From CAYGFH01 sp964356315 (GTDB lineage: Bacteria > Patescibacteriota > Microgenomatia > UBA10105 > UBA927), in assembly GCA_964356315.1 (NCBI GenBank), contig CAYHHA010000031.1, positions 1-15,465 of the forward strand: a DNA stretch of 15,465 nt, written 5' to 3'. The notes below the pieces were generated by a model. That model was not told the origin of the DNA. It did not search any database and saw nothing but the letters and a program-made list of their open reading frames with translations. Each line of letters begins with the position of its first letter. Positions within the stretch are counted from its first letter, which is position 1. This document shows positions 1-7,918 of this stretch, one piece after another. Position numbers and translations under genes: made by a program.

Positions 1-2
1 TT

Positions 3-662
3 TTTCTTCGGAAGCAAACTTTGGAAAAATTTCTTTTACTACTCTGGTGGATTCTTCCTTTTACTGCATTGGCATTGTTCGGAAAAGTATTATATCCGAG
101 GTTTATATTATTTATGGTAATGCCATTATTCATCCTTACAGCAGTTGGAATAGATGGGCTATTAACGTATGTGAAACATTACTATATGCAAGCACTTGTT
201 TTGGCTGTGTGTGTTTTTCAAACATTATCCATATCGTTTGCTATTATCACAGATATAAACAACGCGAAGATTCCAACATCAGAGATAGGGCAGCTTATCA
301 ATGATTGGCCTTCAGGATGGGGAGTGAAGGAAATAGTCGGTGAATTATCTTCACTCTCAAAAACTAATTCGATTGCTGTGTATACGGAGGGAACTTTCGG
401 ACTTTTACCATACGCTTTGGAGATTTATCTGCATGATAATAAAAATATTGAAATTCATGGTGTGTGGCCACCGTCAAAAACAATTCCAGACGATATTTAT
501 GCAACATTTCTGAAAAAACCGACGTATTATATTACAAATTTAACGCAAGAAAAACCTGACTGGCCAATGGATAAAGTATTAGAAATTCAAAAAGGAAACA
601 ACCCGAATTCACACATACGCTTATATCGAATTCTTTCAAAGACAGAAGTTAAATACTATTAG
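3..662 (+). CDS. GT39-like membrane glycosyltransferase, C-terminal part (5' end outside window)
   Basis: The frame is open from the first full codon at base 3, so the gene begins upstream; 219 residues are visible and end at TAG. The TTG at 21 is an internal Leu codon, not a start. The visible part opens with hydrophobic membrane segments containing a YPRF element followed by a Pro- and Leu-rich helix, a pattern seen near the end of ArnT/PMT-type GT-C enzymes. A soluble C-terminal domain follows, with a WPSGWG motif (bases 306-323) and an EGTFGLLPYAL stretch starting at base 387, both of which I associate with GT39 proteins of candidate-phyla bacteria. Such enzymes move a sugar from a polyprenyl-phosphate carrier to an acceptor outside the membrane. 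The catalytic N-terminal loop is not visible, so donor and acceptor cannot be judged. The next gene starts 31 bases downstream. Confidence 0.75.
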   Translation, partial: FLRKQTLEKFLLLLWWILPFTALALFGKVLYPRFILFMVMPLFILTAVGIDGLLTYVKHYYMQALVLAVCVFQTLSISFAIITDINNAKIPTSEIGQLINDWPSGWGVKEIVGELSSLSKTNSIAVYTEGTFGLLPYALEIYLHDNKNIEIHGVWPPSKTIPDDIYATFLKKPTYYITNLTQEKPDWPMDKVLEIQKGNNPNSHIRLYRILSKTEVKYY

Positions 663-693
663 ACGGATATTTACACCGTATTGTTAGCAAATC

Positions 694-2229
694 ATGAAAC
701 GAATATTCTTTTCATATGTGATATGGATACTACTACTAAGTGTGATATCGCTCGTAGTGCTTTCCCCAATTTTTCGGCCTGGCTTTTTAGTCACAGATGA
801 TGGAAATTGGATGATAATCAGATTGTCAGCATTTTATCAAAGTTTACGCGATGGACAATTTCCCGTACGTTTTTTAGGTAGATTAAATTTTAGTTATGGA
901 TATCCTGTTTCAAACTTTTTATACCCCGGTTTTATGTATATTGGTTCGATTCTTCACCTTGCCGGGCTTTCTTTTCAATCTTCTGTTGAAGTGATCATAA
1001 TTGGAAGTGTAATTGTTGGAGCGGTTGCTCTATTTCTATGGTTAAAAACATTTTTTTCACCTCTGAGTAGCTTTTTTGGTGCCGTTTCTTTTGTGCTGAA
1101 TCCATACGTACTCTACGATATTTATACTCGAGGATCGGTTGGAGAGCTCCTTGCTATAGGAACATTTTTTTGCGTGCTGTTGGCTTTAGAACGTGAATGG
1201 TATGTTTCATATATTCCAGCCTTGGCATTTTTGCTCATAAGTCATAATACCGCAGCATTATTTTGTTTTTTCGTGATTATTGTAACCATATATGTTCGAA
1301 AGAAATATTCGTTTATAAAGCCAACCTTTTTGGCTATTGGGTGTTCACTATTTTTTTGGATACCAGCAATTATAGAAAAAAGATTTGTATTATTTGATAC
1401 GGTAAGCGTCTCTAATCCTCTGCATTATTTCCCTGTAACTCTTGACTTACTTTTGAAGAGTTTTCCAATTTTGCTTGCAAGCCTATGTTTGCTATGTATA
1501 AAAGGCAAAAAATATAGTACAGAGAGATCGTTCTATATTTTGACAATCATAATTTCGACATTTTTTTTGAGTCAATGGAGTAGTGTATTCTGGAGAGGCA
1601 ATGTGCTTGGACTATTCGTTCAATTCCCGTATAGGATATTACTGTTTTGGGTGTTTGTTGGGTCTTGGATTCTCGCATATACAGCAGACACATATAAAAA
1701 GATTGGAACTATTGTCGTTATTTTTTCACTTGTATGGTTTGGATATCAGGCTGTGCCATATTTTCAATCAGAAAGTATTGTGTATCCGGATGGATACTAC
1801 AGTACGAATGAGGGGACAACTACAGTCGCAAATGAATACATGCCCAGATGGATATCTTTGTTGCCAACCTCAAGAAATGACAAAAGAGTTGAAGTTATTA
1901 AAGGTAATGCCACCATTGAACCGATACGCATAGACACCAATACTATACAAGTAACTATTGACGCAAGTGAAAATAGTATTATCCAAATAAATACTATTTT
2001 TTACCCAGGGTGGGGTGCAATGGTAGATGAAAATCCCGTCATGATTTCTTATGATAATCCTTCTGGAGTGATGCAGATCCCGGTGACGTCTGGGAAGCAT
2101 AGTATGTATGTATCATTCAGAGAAACAAAAAGTAGATTTTTCGCTGACATGATAAGTCTGTCATGTATCTTGCTGTATATTGGTGTCTATGTAATTCCAT
2201 TCATTTTCAAAAGACGTAAGAAAAACTGA
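694..2229 (+). CDS. PTPS-related polytopic membrane protein, copy 1 (putative GT-C-like)
   Basis: This 511-residue membrane protein has an N-terminal helix (about 7-27), an outer loop with D35-D36, many further hydrophobic segments to about 355, a soluble domain (about 356-480) and a final helix (about 485-505) with a basic tail. The loop element QFPVRF..R..FSYGYP (55-71) and the RGSVGE motif (146-151) match what I recall of the '6-pyruvoyl-tetrahydropterin synthase-related' membrane domain. That name is historical; the protein does not look like a pterin enzyme. The soluble domain ends in a YPGW....D motif (Y437-D445) like the beta domain of YfhO proteins. A role in glycan transfer outside the membrane is inferred from fold type and neighbours. 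It is adjacent to a paralog 8 bases downstream but differs in the first loop: TDD instead of HDD, and NFLYPGFMY instead of NYYSPLPYY. No Shine-Dalgarno sequence precedes the ATG. Confidence 0.8.
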   Translation: MKRIFFSYVIWILLLSVISLVVLSPIFRPGFLVTDDGNWMIIRLSAFYQSLRDGQFPVRFLGRLNFSYGYPVSNFLYPGFMYIGSILHLAGLSFQSSVEVIIIGSVIVGAVALFLWLKTFFSPLSSFFGAVSFVLNPYVLYDIYTRGSVGELLAIGTFFCVLLALEREWYVSYIPALAFLLISHNTAALFCFFVIIVTIYVRKKYSFIKPTFLAIGCSLFFWIPAIIEKRFVLFDTVSVSNPLHYFPVTLDLLLKSFPILLASLCLLCIKGKKYSTERSFYILTIIISTFFLSQWSSVFWRGNVLGLFVQFPYRILLFWVFVGSWILAYTADTYKKIGTIVVIFSLVWFGYQAVPYFQSESIVYPDGYYSTNEGTTTVANEYMPRWISLLPTSRNDKRVEVIKGNATIEPIRIDTNTIQVTIDASENSIIQINTIFYPGWGAMVDENPVMISYDNPSGVMQIPVTSGKHSMYVSFRETKSRFFADMISLSCILLYIGVYVIPFIFKRRKKN

Positions 2230-2237
2230 TTTGACCT

Positions 2238-3926
2238 ATGTATTCTAGAAATTTTTGGTTAGGATTATTGTTATCGAATATATTGTTGATTTGGGCAGTG
2301 CTTCCCCTTCTTTCTAATGGATATTTCCCAATGCATGATGATACACAGGTTTCAAGAGTTATTGGGATGGGAAGCGCTCTAATAGAGAAGCAATTTCCTG
2401 TTCGAATCATCGATGACCTTGGATACGGATATGGATATTTAATTTTTAATTATTATTCTCCATTGCCATATTATTTTGGAGGGGCATTGTATGCCATCGG
2501 TTTGGATGCTGTGACTGCGACAAAAATGATGTTTATGGCTCCATTTTTTCTTGGTGCGAGTTTTTTATATCTGTTTCTCTATCCAATGTATGGAGCTATA
2601 GGTGCGGTTATTGGATCACTCTTGTTTTCCTATGCGCCATATCATGCAGTTCAAGTGTATATTCGAGGCTCTGTGGGTGAATATTGGGCGATAGCGTTTG
2701 TTCCACTTTTGCTTTTTGGTAGTTTTCTAATCCTCCAAAAATCCAATACATACAAAGGGATTGTATTGGGTAGTGTAGGTCTTGCTGCCACGTTACAATC
2801 GCATACAATTTTAGGAATTATAATTTTAACATACTATATATGTGGAATTATTTTATACAGTGTCTATGGAGTATGCAGAAAACAGAATAATTGGAAGATT
2901 GTAGGTAAAGCGATATTGGTCGTCTGCTTTGGATTAGGACTGAGTGCATACTTTTGGCTTCCAGCTTTTTTTGAAATGAAATATACAGCAGTGACGACAA
3001 TGATACACAATGCAAATACTGGTTTTTATGATCATTTTCTTTGTCCTTTTCAGTTATGGAATTCTCCTTGGGGCTTCGGCGGGTCGGCATCCGGTTGTTT
3101 TAGCGATGGCATGTCTTTCAAGTTAGGGAAAATCCAGATTCTTCTTGCATCAGTTTCTTTAGGAATTCTTCTTTGGAAAAAATACAAAAAATCGTCATAT
3201 AGTCACTCATTTCAAATTTTTGTCGGAGTTATGTTGTCGACAGTATCTATTGTTAGTACTCTCTCTATATCTGCGCCATTTTGGAGTATATTTCCATTCA
3301 CTTCTTTTATTCAATACCCATGGAGACTGCTGTCAATATCAATGCTCGGGCTAGCTATTGTAGGGGGATCACTGGTTACCTTTATTCGTACAAAAAATTT
3401 GCGGTATGTTGCGAGCATAGGCATCGTAGCAACTATAATTTTTATTAATGCTAAGATTTTCACTCCTGAATATATGTATATTCCCGATAGATCAAGTCAA
3501 TTTACAAAAGAAGATACACTCTTCCGAGTTTCAAAAATATCTGACGAGTATCTGCCTAACACTATAACAAAGCCACAATCATTAAATGAAATTCCGAGAT
3601 CTTTCGTGCGAGACTCTGTTTTTACCCAGTATAAAATTATTTCGCAAACAGCATCGTATCTCAATATGCATACAAAAAGTGTTATCAACGATACAATTAC
3701 GATAAATAAAGCATATGTCCCTGGTTGGAAATTCTTTTTGGACGCAGCAGAAGTAAAACCTGATATTATACAAGGACTACCTCGTATATCGATATCGAAA
3801 GGAACGCATATTTTGGAGGGTACGTTCGTAAATACGCCAATTCGATCTCAGGGTAATATACTAAGCATAATGAGCGTACTATTATTAGGAGGAATATTAT
3901 TCTATGGACAAAAAACCAAAACTTAA
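2238..3926 (+). CDS. PTPS-related polytopic membrane protein, copy 2 (putative GT-C-like)
   Basis: This 562-residue protein has the same plan as the preceding gene: an N-terminal helix, an acidic outer loop (H33-D34-D35), a QFPVR...GYGYG element (52-66), an N-Y-Y-x-PLPYY segment (71-79), an RGSVGE motif (143-148), many membrane helices, a soluble domain with a VPGW....D motif (V494-D502) and a final helix near 535-556. Its loop and PLPYY segment are closer to the family pattern I remember than those of copy 1, so this is the more canonical of the pair. The two copies are clearly related but far diverged, so this is not a recent duplication. The start at 2238 leaves 8 bases after the previous stop and has no Shine-Dalgarno, suggesting translation coupled to the upstream gene. 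The last 23 bases overlap the next gene. Enzymatic activity is inferred only. Confidence 0.82.
   Translation: MYSRNFWLGLLLSNILLIWAVLPLLSNGYFPMHDDTQVSRVIGMGSALIEKQFPVRIIDDLGYGYGYLIFNYYSPLPYYFGGALYAIGLDAVTATKMMFMAPFFLGASFLYLFLYPMYGAIGAVIGSLLFSYAPYHAVQVYIRGSVGEYWAIAFVPLLLFGSFLILQKSNTYKGIVLGSVGLAATLQSHTILGIIILTYYICGIILYSVYGVCRKQNNWKIVGKAILVVCFGLGLSAYFWLPAFFEMKYTAVTTMIHNANTGFYDHFLCPFQLWNSPWGFGGSASGCFSDGMSFKLGKIQILLASVSLGILLWKKYKKSSYSHSFQIFVGVMLSTVSIVSTLSISAPFWSIFPFTSFIQYPWRLLSISMLGLAIVGGSLVTFIRTKNLRYVASIGIVATIIFINAKIFTPEYMYIPDRSSQFTKEDTLFRVSKISDEYLPNTITKPQSLNEIPRSFVRDSVFTQYKIISQTASYLNMHTKSVINDTITINKAYVPGWKFFLDAAEVKPDIIQGLPRISISKGTHILEGTFVNTPIRSQGNILSIMSVLLLGGILFYGQKTKT
3887..3892 (+). promoter_or_regulatory. 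Shine-Dalgarno AGGAGG for the ALG5-like GT2 gene
   Basis: A full AGGAGG lies inside the end of the preceding coding region, 11 bases before the ATG at 3904. It is the only strong Shine-Dalgarno match noticed at a gene start in this window and supports the overlapping start at 3904. Confidence 0.7.
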
Positions 3927-4638
3927 CATCGTACTGCCCGTGTATAACGAAGAAGAAGAATTATCTGATCATACAGAAACACTTATTCGATATTTGAAAA
4001 GTGATCTAACGGATTTTTCTTGGGTGATAACTATAGCAGACAATGCATCGAGTGATAATACGTTTGCTGTCGCAAAAAAACTCTCTCAAAAATATAAAGA
4101 AGTGATTCCGCTTCATCTCGATCAAAAGGGGAGAGGCAGAGCGGTAAAAACAGCCTGGCTTCAAACAAAAGCAGATATTCATTGTTATATGGATATTGAT
4201 CTTTCAACAGATCTTAAACATCTGCCTGGTTTAGTTAGGTCTCTCATTCGTGGCTATGATATTGCAATCGGAACAAGAAACGCGCAAGGCTCCCGCGTAT
4301 ATGGTCGAAGCCTGTTAAGGACAATCACCTCAAAGGTATACATACTTATGATAAAAAGTTTTTTTTGGGTGCAGTTTTCGGATGCTCAATGCGGGTTTAA
4401 AGCGATCAGAGACGATGCGGCAAAAAAAATCTTACCACTCGTGAAAGACGATGCGTGGTTTTTTGATAGTGAACTTTTGATTATCGCAGAAAAGCTCGGG
4501 TATAGAATCTATGAAGAGCATGTAACCTGGATAGATAATCCTGGCTCAACAGTCCGAGTCGTTAAGACAGCGCAGGGAGATATAGAAGGGCTTCTGAGAC
4601 TTTTTTGGCAACGCCCATGGAGAAAGGTAGCGGTATAA
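3904..4638 (+). CDS. GT2 glycosyltransferase, dolichyl/polyprenyl-phosphate sugar synthase-like (ALG5/DPM1 type)
   Basis: This 244-residue soluble GT-A enzyme starts directly with the nucleotide-sugar fold: PVYNEEEE (12-19), ADN (45-47), DQKGRGRA (73-80), the metal-binding D97-x-D99 in MDIDLSTD, SDAQCGFKAIR (159-169) and a DSELL segment (188-192). The DxQCGFKxxR and FFDSEL motifs are typical of ALG5 and DPM1, which transfer a hexose from a nucleotide sugar to dolichyl or polyprenyl phosphate on the cytosolic face. No C-terminal membrane helices are present, so it is the short form. Among several GT-C-like membrane proteins it is the natural supplier of lipid-phosphate sugar donors (inference). 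It overlaps the upstream gene by 23 bases, has a strong ribosome site, and lies 4 bases before the flippase gene. The sugar used cannot be read from the sequence. Confidence 0.88.
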   Translation: MDKKPKLNIVLPVYNEEEELSDHTETLIRYLKSDLTDFSWVITIADNASSDNTFAVAKKLSQKYKEVIPLHLDQKGRGRAVKTAWLQTKADIHCYMDIDLSTDLKHLPGLVRSLIRGYDIAIGTRNAQGSRVYGRSLLRTITSKVYILMIKSFFWVQFSDAQCGFKAIRDDAAKKILPLVKDDAWFFDSELLIIAEKLGYRIYEEHVTWIDNPGSTVRVVKTAQGDIEGLLRLFWQRPWRKVAV

Positions 4639-4642
4639 CGGT

Positions 4643-6085
4643 ATGAAAGAAGCAGATATCGCCTCTATAAAAAAACGATCGTTAACTGGAATAATTGCTT
4701 TGACATCTCGCACGTTTGTGTTGCAACTTATTGCATTTGGATCAACGTTTTTGCTGACTATTTTTTTAAGTCCTTCTATTTTCGGAATATTCTATGTCGT
4801 ATCGGCTATTATTTCGTTTCTTTCATATTTTTCTGATGTTGGGCTTGCAGCCGCACTTATCCAGAAAAAAGAAAAACTGACAGATGAAGATTTGGTTACC
4901 ACCTTTACGATTCAACAACTGCTCGTCTTTCCTGTCAGTCTGATTGCATTTCTGAGTTCATCGTATGTAGGAGCATTTTATAAACTCGATGCATCTGGAG
5001 TTGCGCTTTTCCAATCCTTGATTTTTTCATTTTTTATTTCATCCCTAAAGACAATCCCATCGGTCTTACTGGAGAGAGAATTACAGTTTAACAAACTCGT
5101 TATCCCGCAAATTGCGGAAACCATAGGATTTTATGCGGTTGCCGTTATTATGGCATGGAAAGGATTTGGACTCACGAGTTTTACTTGGGCGGTCGTTACC
5201 CGCGCCATAGTGGGATTCGTTCTCATGTACATCATCTCTCCATGGAAAATGAGAATTGGCATATCAAAGCCAGTAGCTAAAACACTATTGAAATTCGGCA
5301 TACCTTTTCAGATGAATTCTTTACTCGCACTCGTGAAGGATGATCTCATGACCGTCTTTTTGGGCAAAGTTCTTACATTTGAGCAGATCGGATATATTGG
5401 ATGGGCCAAAAAATGGGCGGAAGTGCCACTCAGACTCATTATGGATAGCGTTATTAGAGTAACCTTTCCAGCCTTTTCACGACTTCAGCATTCTAAAGAG
5501 CATCTTGGTAAAGCAATTGAAAAAACACTATTTGGATTATCTGTTGCTATGATGCCAATTTCCGTCGGGCTACTCTATTTTGTTGAACCCGCCGTGCGAT
5601 TGATACCAAAGTATGGAAAATGGGAGCCAGCTCTTTTATCTTTCTATATATTTGTTCTGACAGCGCTTTTGGCAGGATTTTCGACCCCTCTCACCAATGC
5701 GTTAAACGCGGTAGGGAAAATTAAAACTACGATGTTTCTCATGATCTTTTGGACAGCTGGGACGTGGGTATTTACACTTCTCTTTATTCCAATTTTTGGG
5801 TTTAACGGTTTTGCAGTTACGATGTTTGTATTGTCGTTGGCATTATTTGTTGTCGTAAAGCTTTCCAAATCCATCGCGGATTTCTCATTTATCACTCAGA
5901 TAAAATGGCCATTGGTAGCCGCACTTGCTCAGCTAGTATGGTATCAGCTAGCCCGTGGATCTCAACCATATTCGACTTCCCTATTAGCTCTGGTGGCTCT
6001 ATCCGGTGTTATACTATATGGAGGTATTCTCTGGCGCTTTGAACGTAAAAGAATTATGGAAATCGTAACGATTGCTCGAAAATAA
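4643..6085 (+). CDS. Wzx-type oligosaccharide flippase (MOP superfamily, PST family)
   Basis: This 480-residue polytopic membrane protein is almost entirely hydrophobic helices joined by short charged loops. The N-terminal basic stretch followed by a first helix (about 16-42), the PSIFGIF turn (44-50) and DVGLAAALIQKKE (65-77) are hallmarks of the WzxC/TuaB-like branch of polysaccharide exporters. Such proteins flip lipid-linked oligosaccharide repeat units from the inner to the outer face of the cytoplasmic membrane. The length fits the usual 12-14 helix exporters. It lies between the ALG5-like enzyme and three GT2 glycosyltransferases, as expected for a surface polysaccharide cluster. The start follows the previous stop by 4 bases, with only a distant AGAAAGG (4621-4627) upstream, so reinitiation after the upstream gene is likely. 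The glycan carried is not predictable from the sequence. Confidence 0.9.
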   Translation: MKEADIASIKKRSLTGIIALTSRTFVLQLIAFGSTFLLTIFLSPSIFGIFYVVSAIISFLSYFSDVGLAAALIQKKEKLTDEDLVTTFTIQQLLVFPVSLIAFLSSSYVGAFYKLDASGVALFQSLIFSFFISSLKTIPSVLLERELQFNKLVIPQIAETIGFYAVAVIMAWKGFGLTSFTWAVVTRAIVGFVLMYIISPWKMRIGISKPVAKTLLKFGIPFQMNSLLALVKDDLMTVFLGKVLTFEQIGYIGWAKKWAEVPLRLIMDSVIRVTFPAFSRLQHSKEHLGKAIEKTLFGLSVAMMPISVGLLYFVEPAVRLIPKYGKWEPALLSFYIFVLTALLAGFSTPLTNALNAVGKIKTTMFLMIFWTAGTWVFTLLFIPIFGFNGFAVTMFVLSLALFVVVKLSKSIADFSFITQIKWPLVAALAQLVWYQLARGSQPYSTSLLALVALSGVILYGGILWRFERKRIMEIVTIARK

Positions 6086-6090
6086 TCAGT

Positions 6091-6993
6091 ATGAAACAAA
6101 CACTCTCCGTCGTCGTTTCCGCATATAACGAAGCGCACACCATAGGGCGCTGTCTTACGTCTGTTCCATTTGCAGATGAGATAATTGTTATAGACAATGA
6201 ATCCTTAGATGACACAGCAAAAATCGCCAGAACATTCACAAAAAATGTCTACAGGCAGAAAAACCAGCTGATGCTCAATACAAATAAAAATATCGGATTT
6301 TCCAAAGCAACTTCTGATTGGATATTGAATCTTGATGCTGATGAGGTGATGCCTGAGGAGCTTGCAAAAGAGATTCTCGAAACTATAAACAGTGATCCGA
6401 GAGAAAACGGATTTTGGATCGCGCGAAAGAATATCTCATTCGGTAAATGGATTCAAAATGGCCTATGGTGGCCAGACAAGCAACTGCGATTATTTAGGCG
6501 CAATACAGGATCGTTTCCTTGTGTACATATACATGAGTATATTTCTGTGGATGGGGAGGTATCTACACTAAAAAATCCATACGATCATTATAATTATGAA
6601 TCTATTCATCAGTATCTGACGAAGATAGACAGAGCTTCAACTAGTGAGGCATTGTCATTAAAAGAATCTCAATATGTATTGTCTTGGTACGATGCTATCA
6701 GATTTCCAGTTTCCGACTTTCTTAAAATTTATTTTGCCCAGCATGGGTATAGGGATGGTCTTCATGGCTTGGTTCTTTCACTATTTCAGGCATTTTATTC
6801 GTTTGCCGTATTTGCAAAATACTGGGAAATGAACGGATTTAGCCAAAGGGATATTTCTTCAGATGAAATAGCAACGGAACTGAAGCACAATACAAAGGAG
6901 TTTCACTATTGGCAACTTTCTATGGGCATTGATGAATCAAAAAGCGCTGTCGGAAAAATACATAAGAAAATTCTTCGTAAATTTATAAAATAA
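6091..6993 (+). CDS. GT2 glycosyltransferase, WaaE/KdtX-like
   Basis: This 300-residue GT-A enzyme carries VSAYNEAHTIGRCL (9-22), DEIIVIDNES (29-38), the donor- and metal-binding D82-A-D84 followed by E85, and a middle region with R-K-N...GKWI...WWPDKQLRLFRR and a VHIHE element. This order matches the WaaE/KdtX branch of GT2, named for lipopolysaccharide core glucosyltransferases; the branch is wide and its sugars vary. The C-terminal part ends with an amphipathic stretch (YRDGLHGLVLSLFQAFYSF followed by AKYWE) that the family commonly has and that may touch the membrane. It sits 6 bases after the flippase stop without a Shine-Dalgarno and 4 bases before the next GT2 gene. A related enzyme, the gene at 7896, shares this domain order. 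A cytosolic role in extending a lipid-linked glycan is inferred. Confidence 0.85.
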   Translation: MKQTLSVVVSAYNEAHTIGRCLTSVPFADEIIVIDNESLDDTAKIARTFTKNVYRQKNQLMLNTNKNIGFSKATSDWILNLDADEVMPEELAKEILETINSDPRENGFWIARKNISFGKWIQNGLWWPDKQLRLFRRNTGSFPCVHIHEYISVDGEVSTLKNPYDHYNYESIHQYLTKIDRASTSEALSLKESQYVLSWYDAIRFPVSDFLKIYFAQHGYRDGLHGLVLSLFQAFYSFAVFAKYWEMNGFSQRDISSDEIATELKHNTKEFHYWQLSMGIDESKSAVGKIHKKILRKFIK

Positions 6994-6997
6994 TCCT

Positions 6998-7918
6998 ATG
7001 AAACAATCAGTATTCGCAATCATTGTGAACTGGAACGGTATAGCAGATACACTGAACTGTCTTGAGTCACTATCCAACATAAACAATGCCTATGCAAATC
7101 TGACAGTTCTGGTTGTAGATAATGGATCAACAAATGATTCGGTCGCTCAGATCCATAAAAAATATCCTGATGTAGCTGTTTTAGAAACCGGGGAAAATCT
7201 TGGTTTTACCGGAGGAAACAATGTTGGGTTTGACTATGCGCTATCCCATAACGCGGATTTTATATGGATGCTTAATAACGATACGATGGTGCAAAATGAG
7301 GTGTTATCATTTGTGAAGAATTTTGATGATCCGAAGGTCGGTGCATGCGGAAGTAAAATCTATTTTGCAAAAGGGCATGAATATCATTTTGACCGTTATA
7401 CGGACAGTGAGAGGGGAAGTGTGCTCTGGTATGCCGGTGGCATCATGGATTGGAATAATATTTTTGCGTCGCACCGCGGTGTAGATGAAGTGGATAAAGG
7501 CCAATATGATGAGTCTGAGGTAACGCCGTTTATAACTGGATGTTCATTCATAGTTCGCGCTGATGTTGTGCGAAAAGTCGGCAAGCTCGATGATGCGTAC
7601 TATTTATATCTGGAAGATCTGGACTGGAGTCTGCGGATTCAAAAGGCAGGGTACAAAACACTTTACGTCCCATCGTCTACGCTTTGGCATGTGAATGCCG
7701 GGTCGTCGGGAAAGCCTGGTAATCCCACTCATGAATATTACTTCACTCGTAACAGGCTACTGTTGGGGTTCCGATATGCATCAGCTCGGACTAAATTTGC
7801 GCTGGTGCGTGAGGCAGTCAGATTTTTCTTTGGTTCTTCAGCCATCCGAAGAAAAGCAGTAACAGATGCGTTGCTTGGGAAATTCGGTAAACAATATGAG
7901 CCCAAAAAAATCAGTTGA
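6998..7918 (+). CDS. GT2 glycosyltransferase, rhamnosyltransferase-like (WsaE/RfbF type)
   Basis: This 306-residue GT-A enzyme has IIVNWNG (8-14), VVDNGSTNDS (39-48), ENLGFTGGNNVG (66-77), the N-N-D metal site at 93-95 in MLNNDT, an ITGCSFIVRADV segment, and the late YLEDLDWSLR motif (E206-D207-x-D209). The NLGFxGGNNxG plus NNDT pair marks the GT2 subgroup of rhamnosyltransferases and related O-antigen or S-layer glycan enzymes. The likely job is adding a deoxyhexose or other sugar to a growing lipid-linked chain in the cytosol; the actual sugar is not known. No dTDP-rhamnose synthesis genes are in the window. The last 23 bases overlap the next gene. The intergenic bases and first codons closely resemble those of the preceding GT2 gene, both opening with Met-Lys-Gln. 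Confidence 0.87.
   Translation: MKQSVFAIIVNWNGIADTLNCLESLSNINNAYANLTVLVVDNGSTNDSVAQIHKKYPDVAVLETGENLGFTGGNNVGFDYALSHNADFIWMLNNDTMVQNEVLSFVKNFDDPKVGACGSKIYFAKGHEYHFDRYTDSERGSVLWYAGGIMDWNNIFASHRGVDEVDKGQYDESEVTPFITGCSFIVRADVVRKVGKLDDAYYLYLEDLDWSLRIQKAGYKTLYVPSSTLWHVNAGSSGKPGNPTHEYYFTRNRLLLGFRYASARTKFALVREAVRFFFGSSAIRRKAVTDALLGKFGKQYEPKKIS

Noticed and set aside
47..304. Second + frame and numerous reverse-strand open frames of 60-116 codons
   Set aside because: All lie fully within strongly supported genes in other frames and show no recognisable domain or ribosome site.
21..662. TTG at 21 as the start of the first gene
   Set aside because: The same frame is open back to base 3 and the protein begins in the middle of a membrane enzyme, so the true start lies outside the window.
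663..679. Short inverted repeat ACGG...CCGT between the first two genes as a terminator
   Set aside because: The stem is only 4 base pairs with no following T run; the spacing fits a read-through operon.
1561..1569. Runs of seven or eight T or A (here, and near 4422, 7902, 9681 and 11263) as phase-variation tracts
   Set aside because: Runs of this length are expected in AT-rich coding sequence and none sits at a gene start or in a broken frame.
5929..5951. Direct repeat TCAGCTAG within the flippase gene
   Set aside because: It is two Gln-Leu codon pairs five codons apart in a membrane helix and needs no further explanation.
7866..7895. Upstream ATG at 7866 for the second WaaE-like GT2 gene
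   Set aside because: It adds ten residues with no family match and a longer overlap; the fold begins directly after the ATG at 7896.
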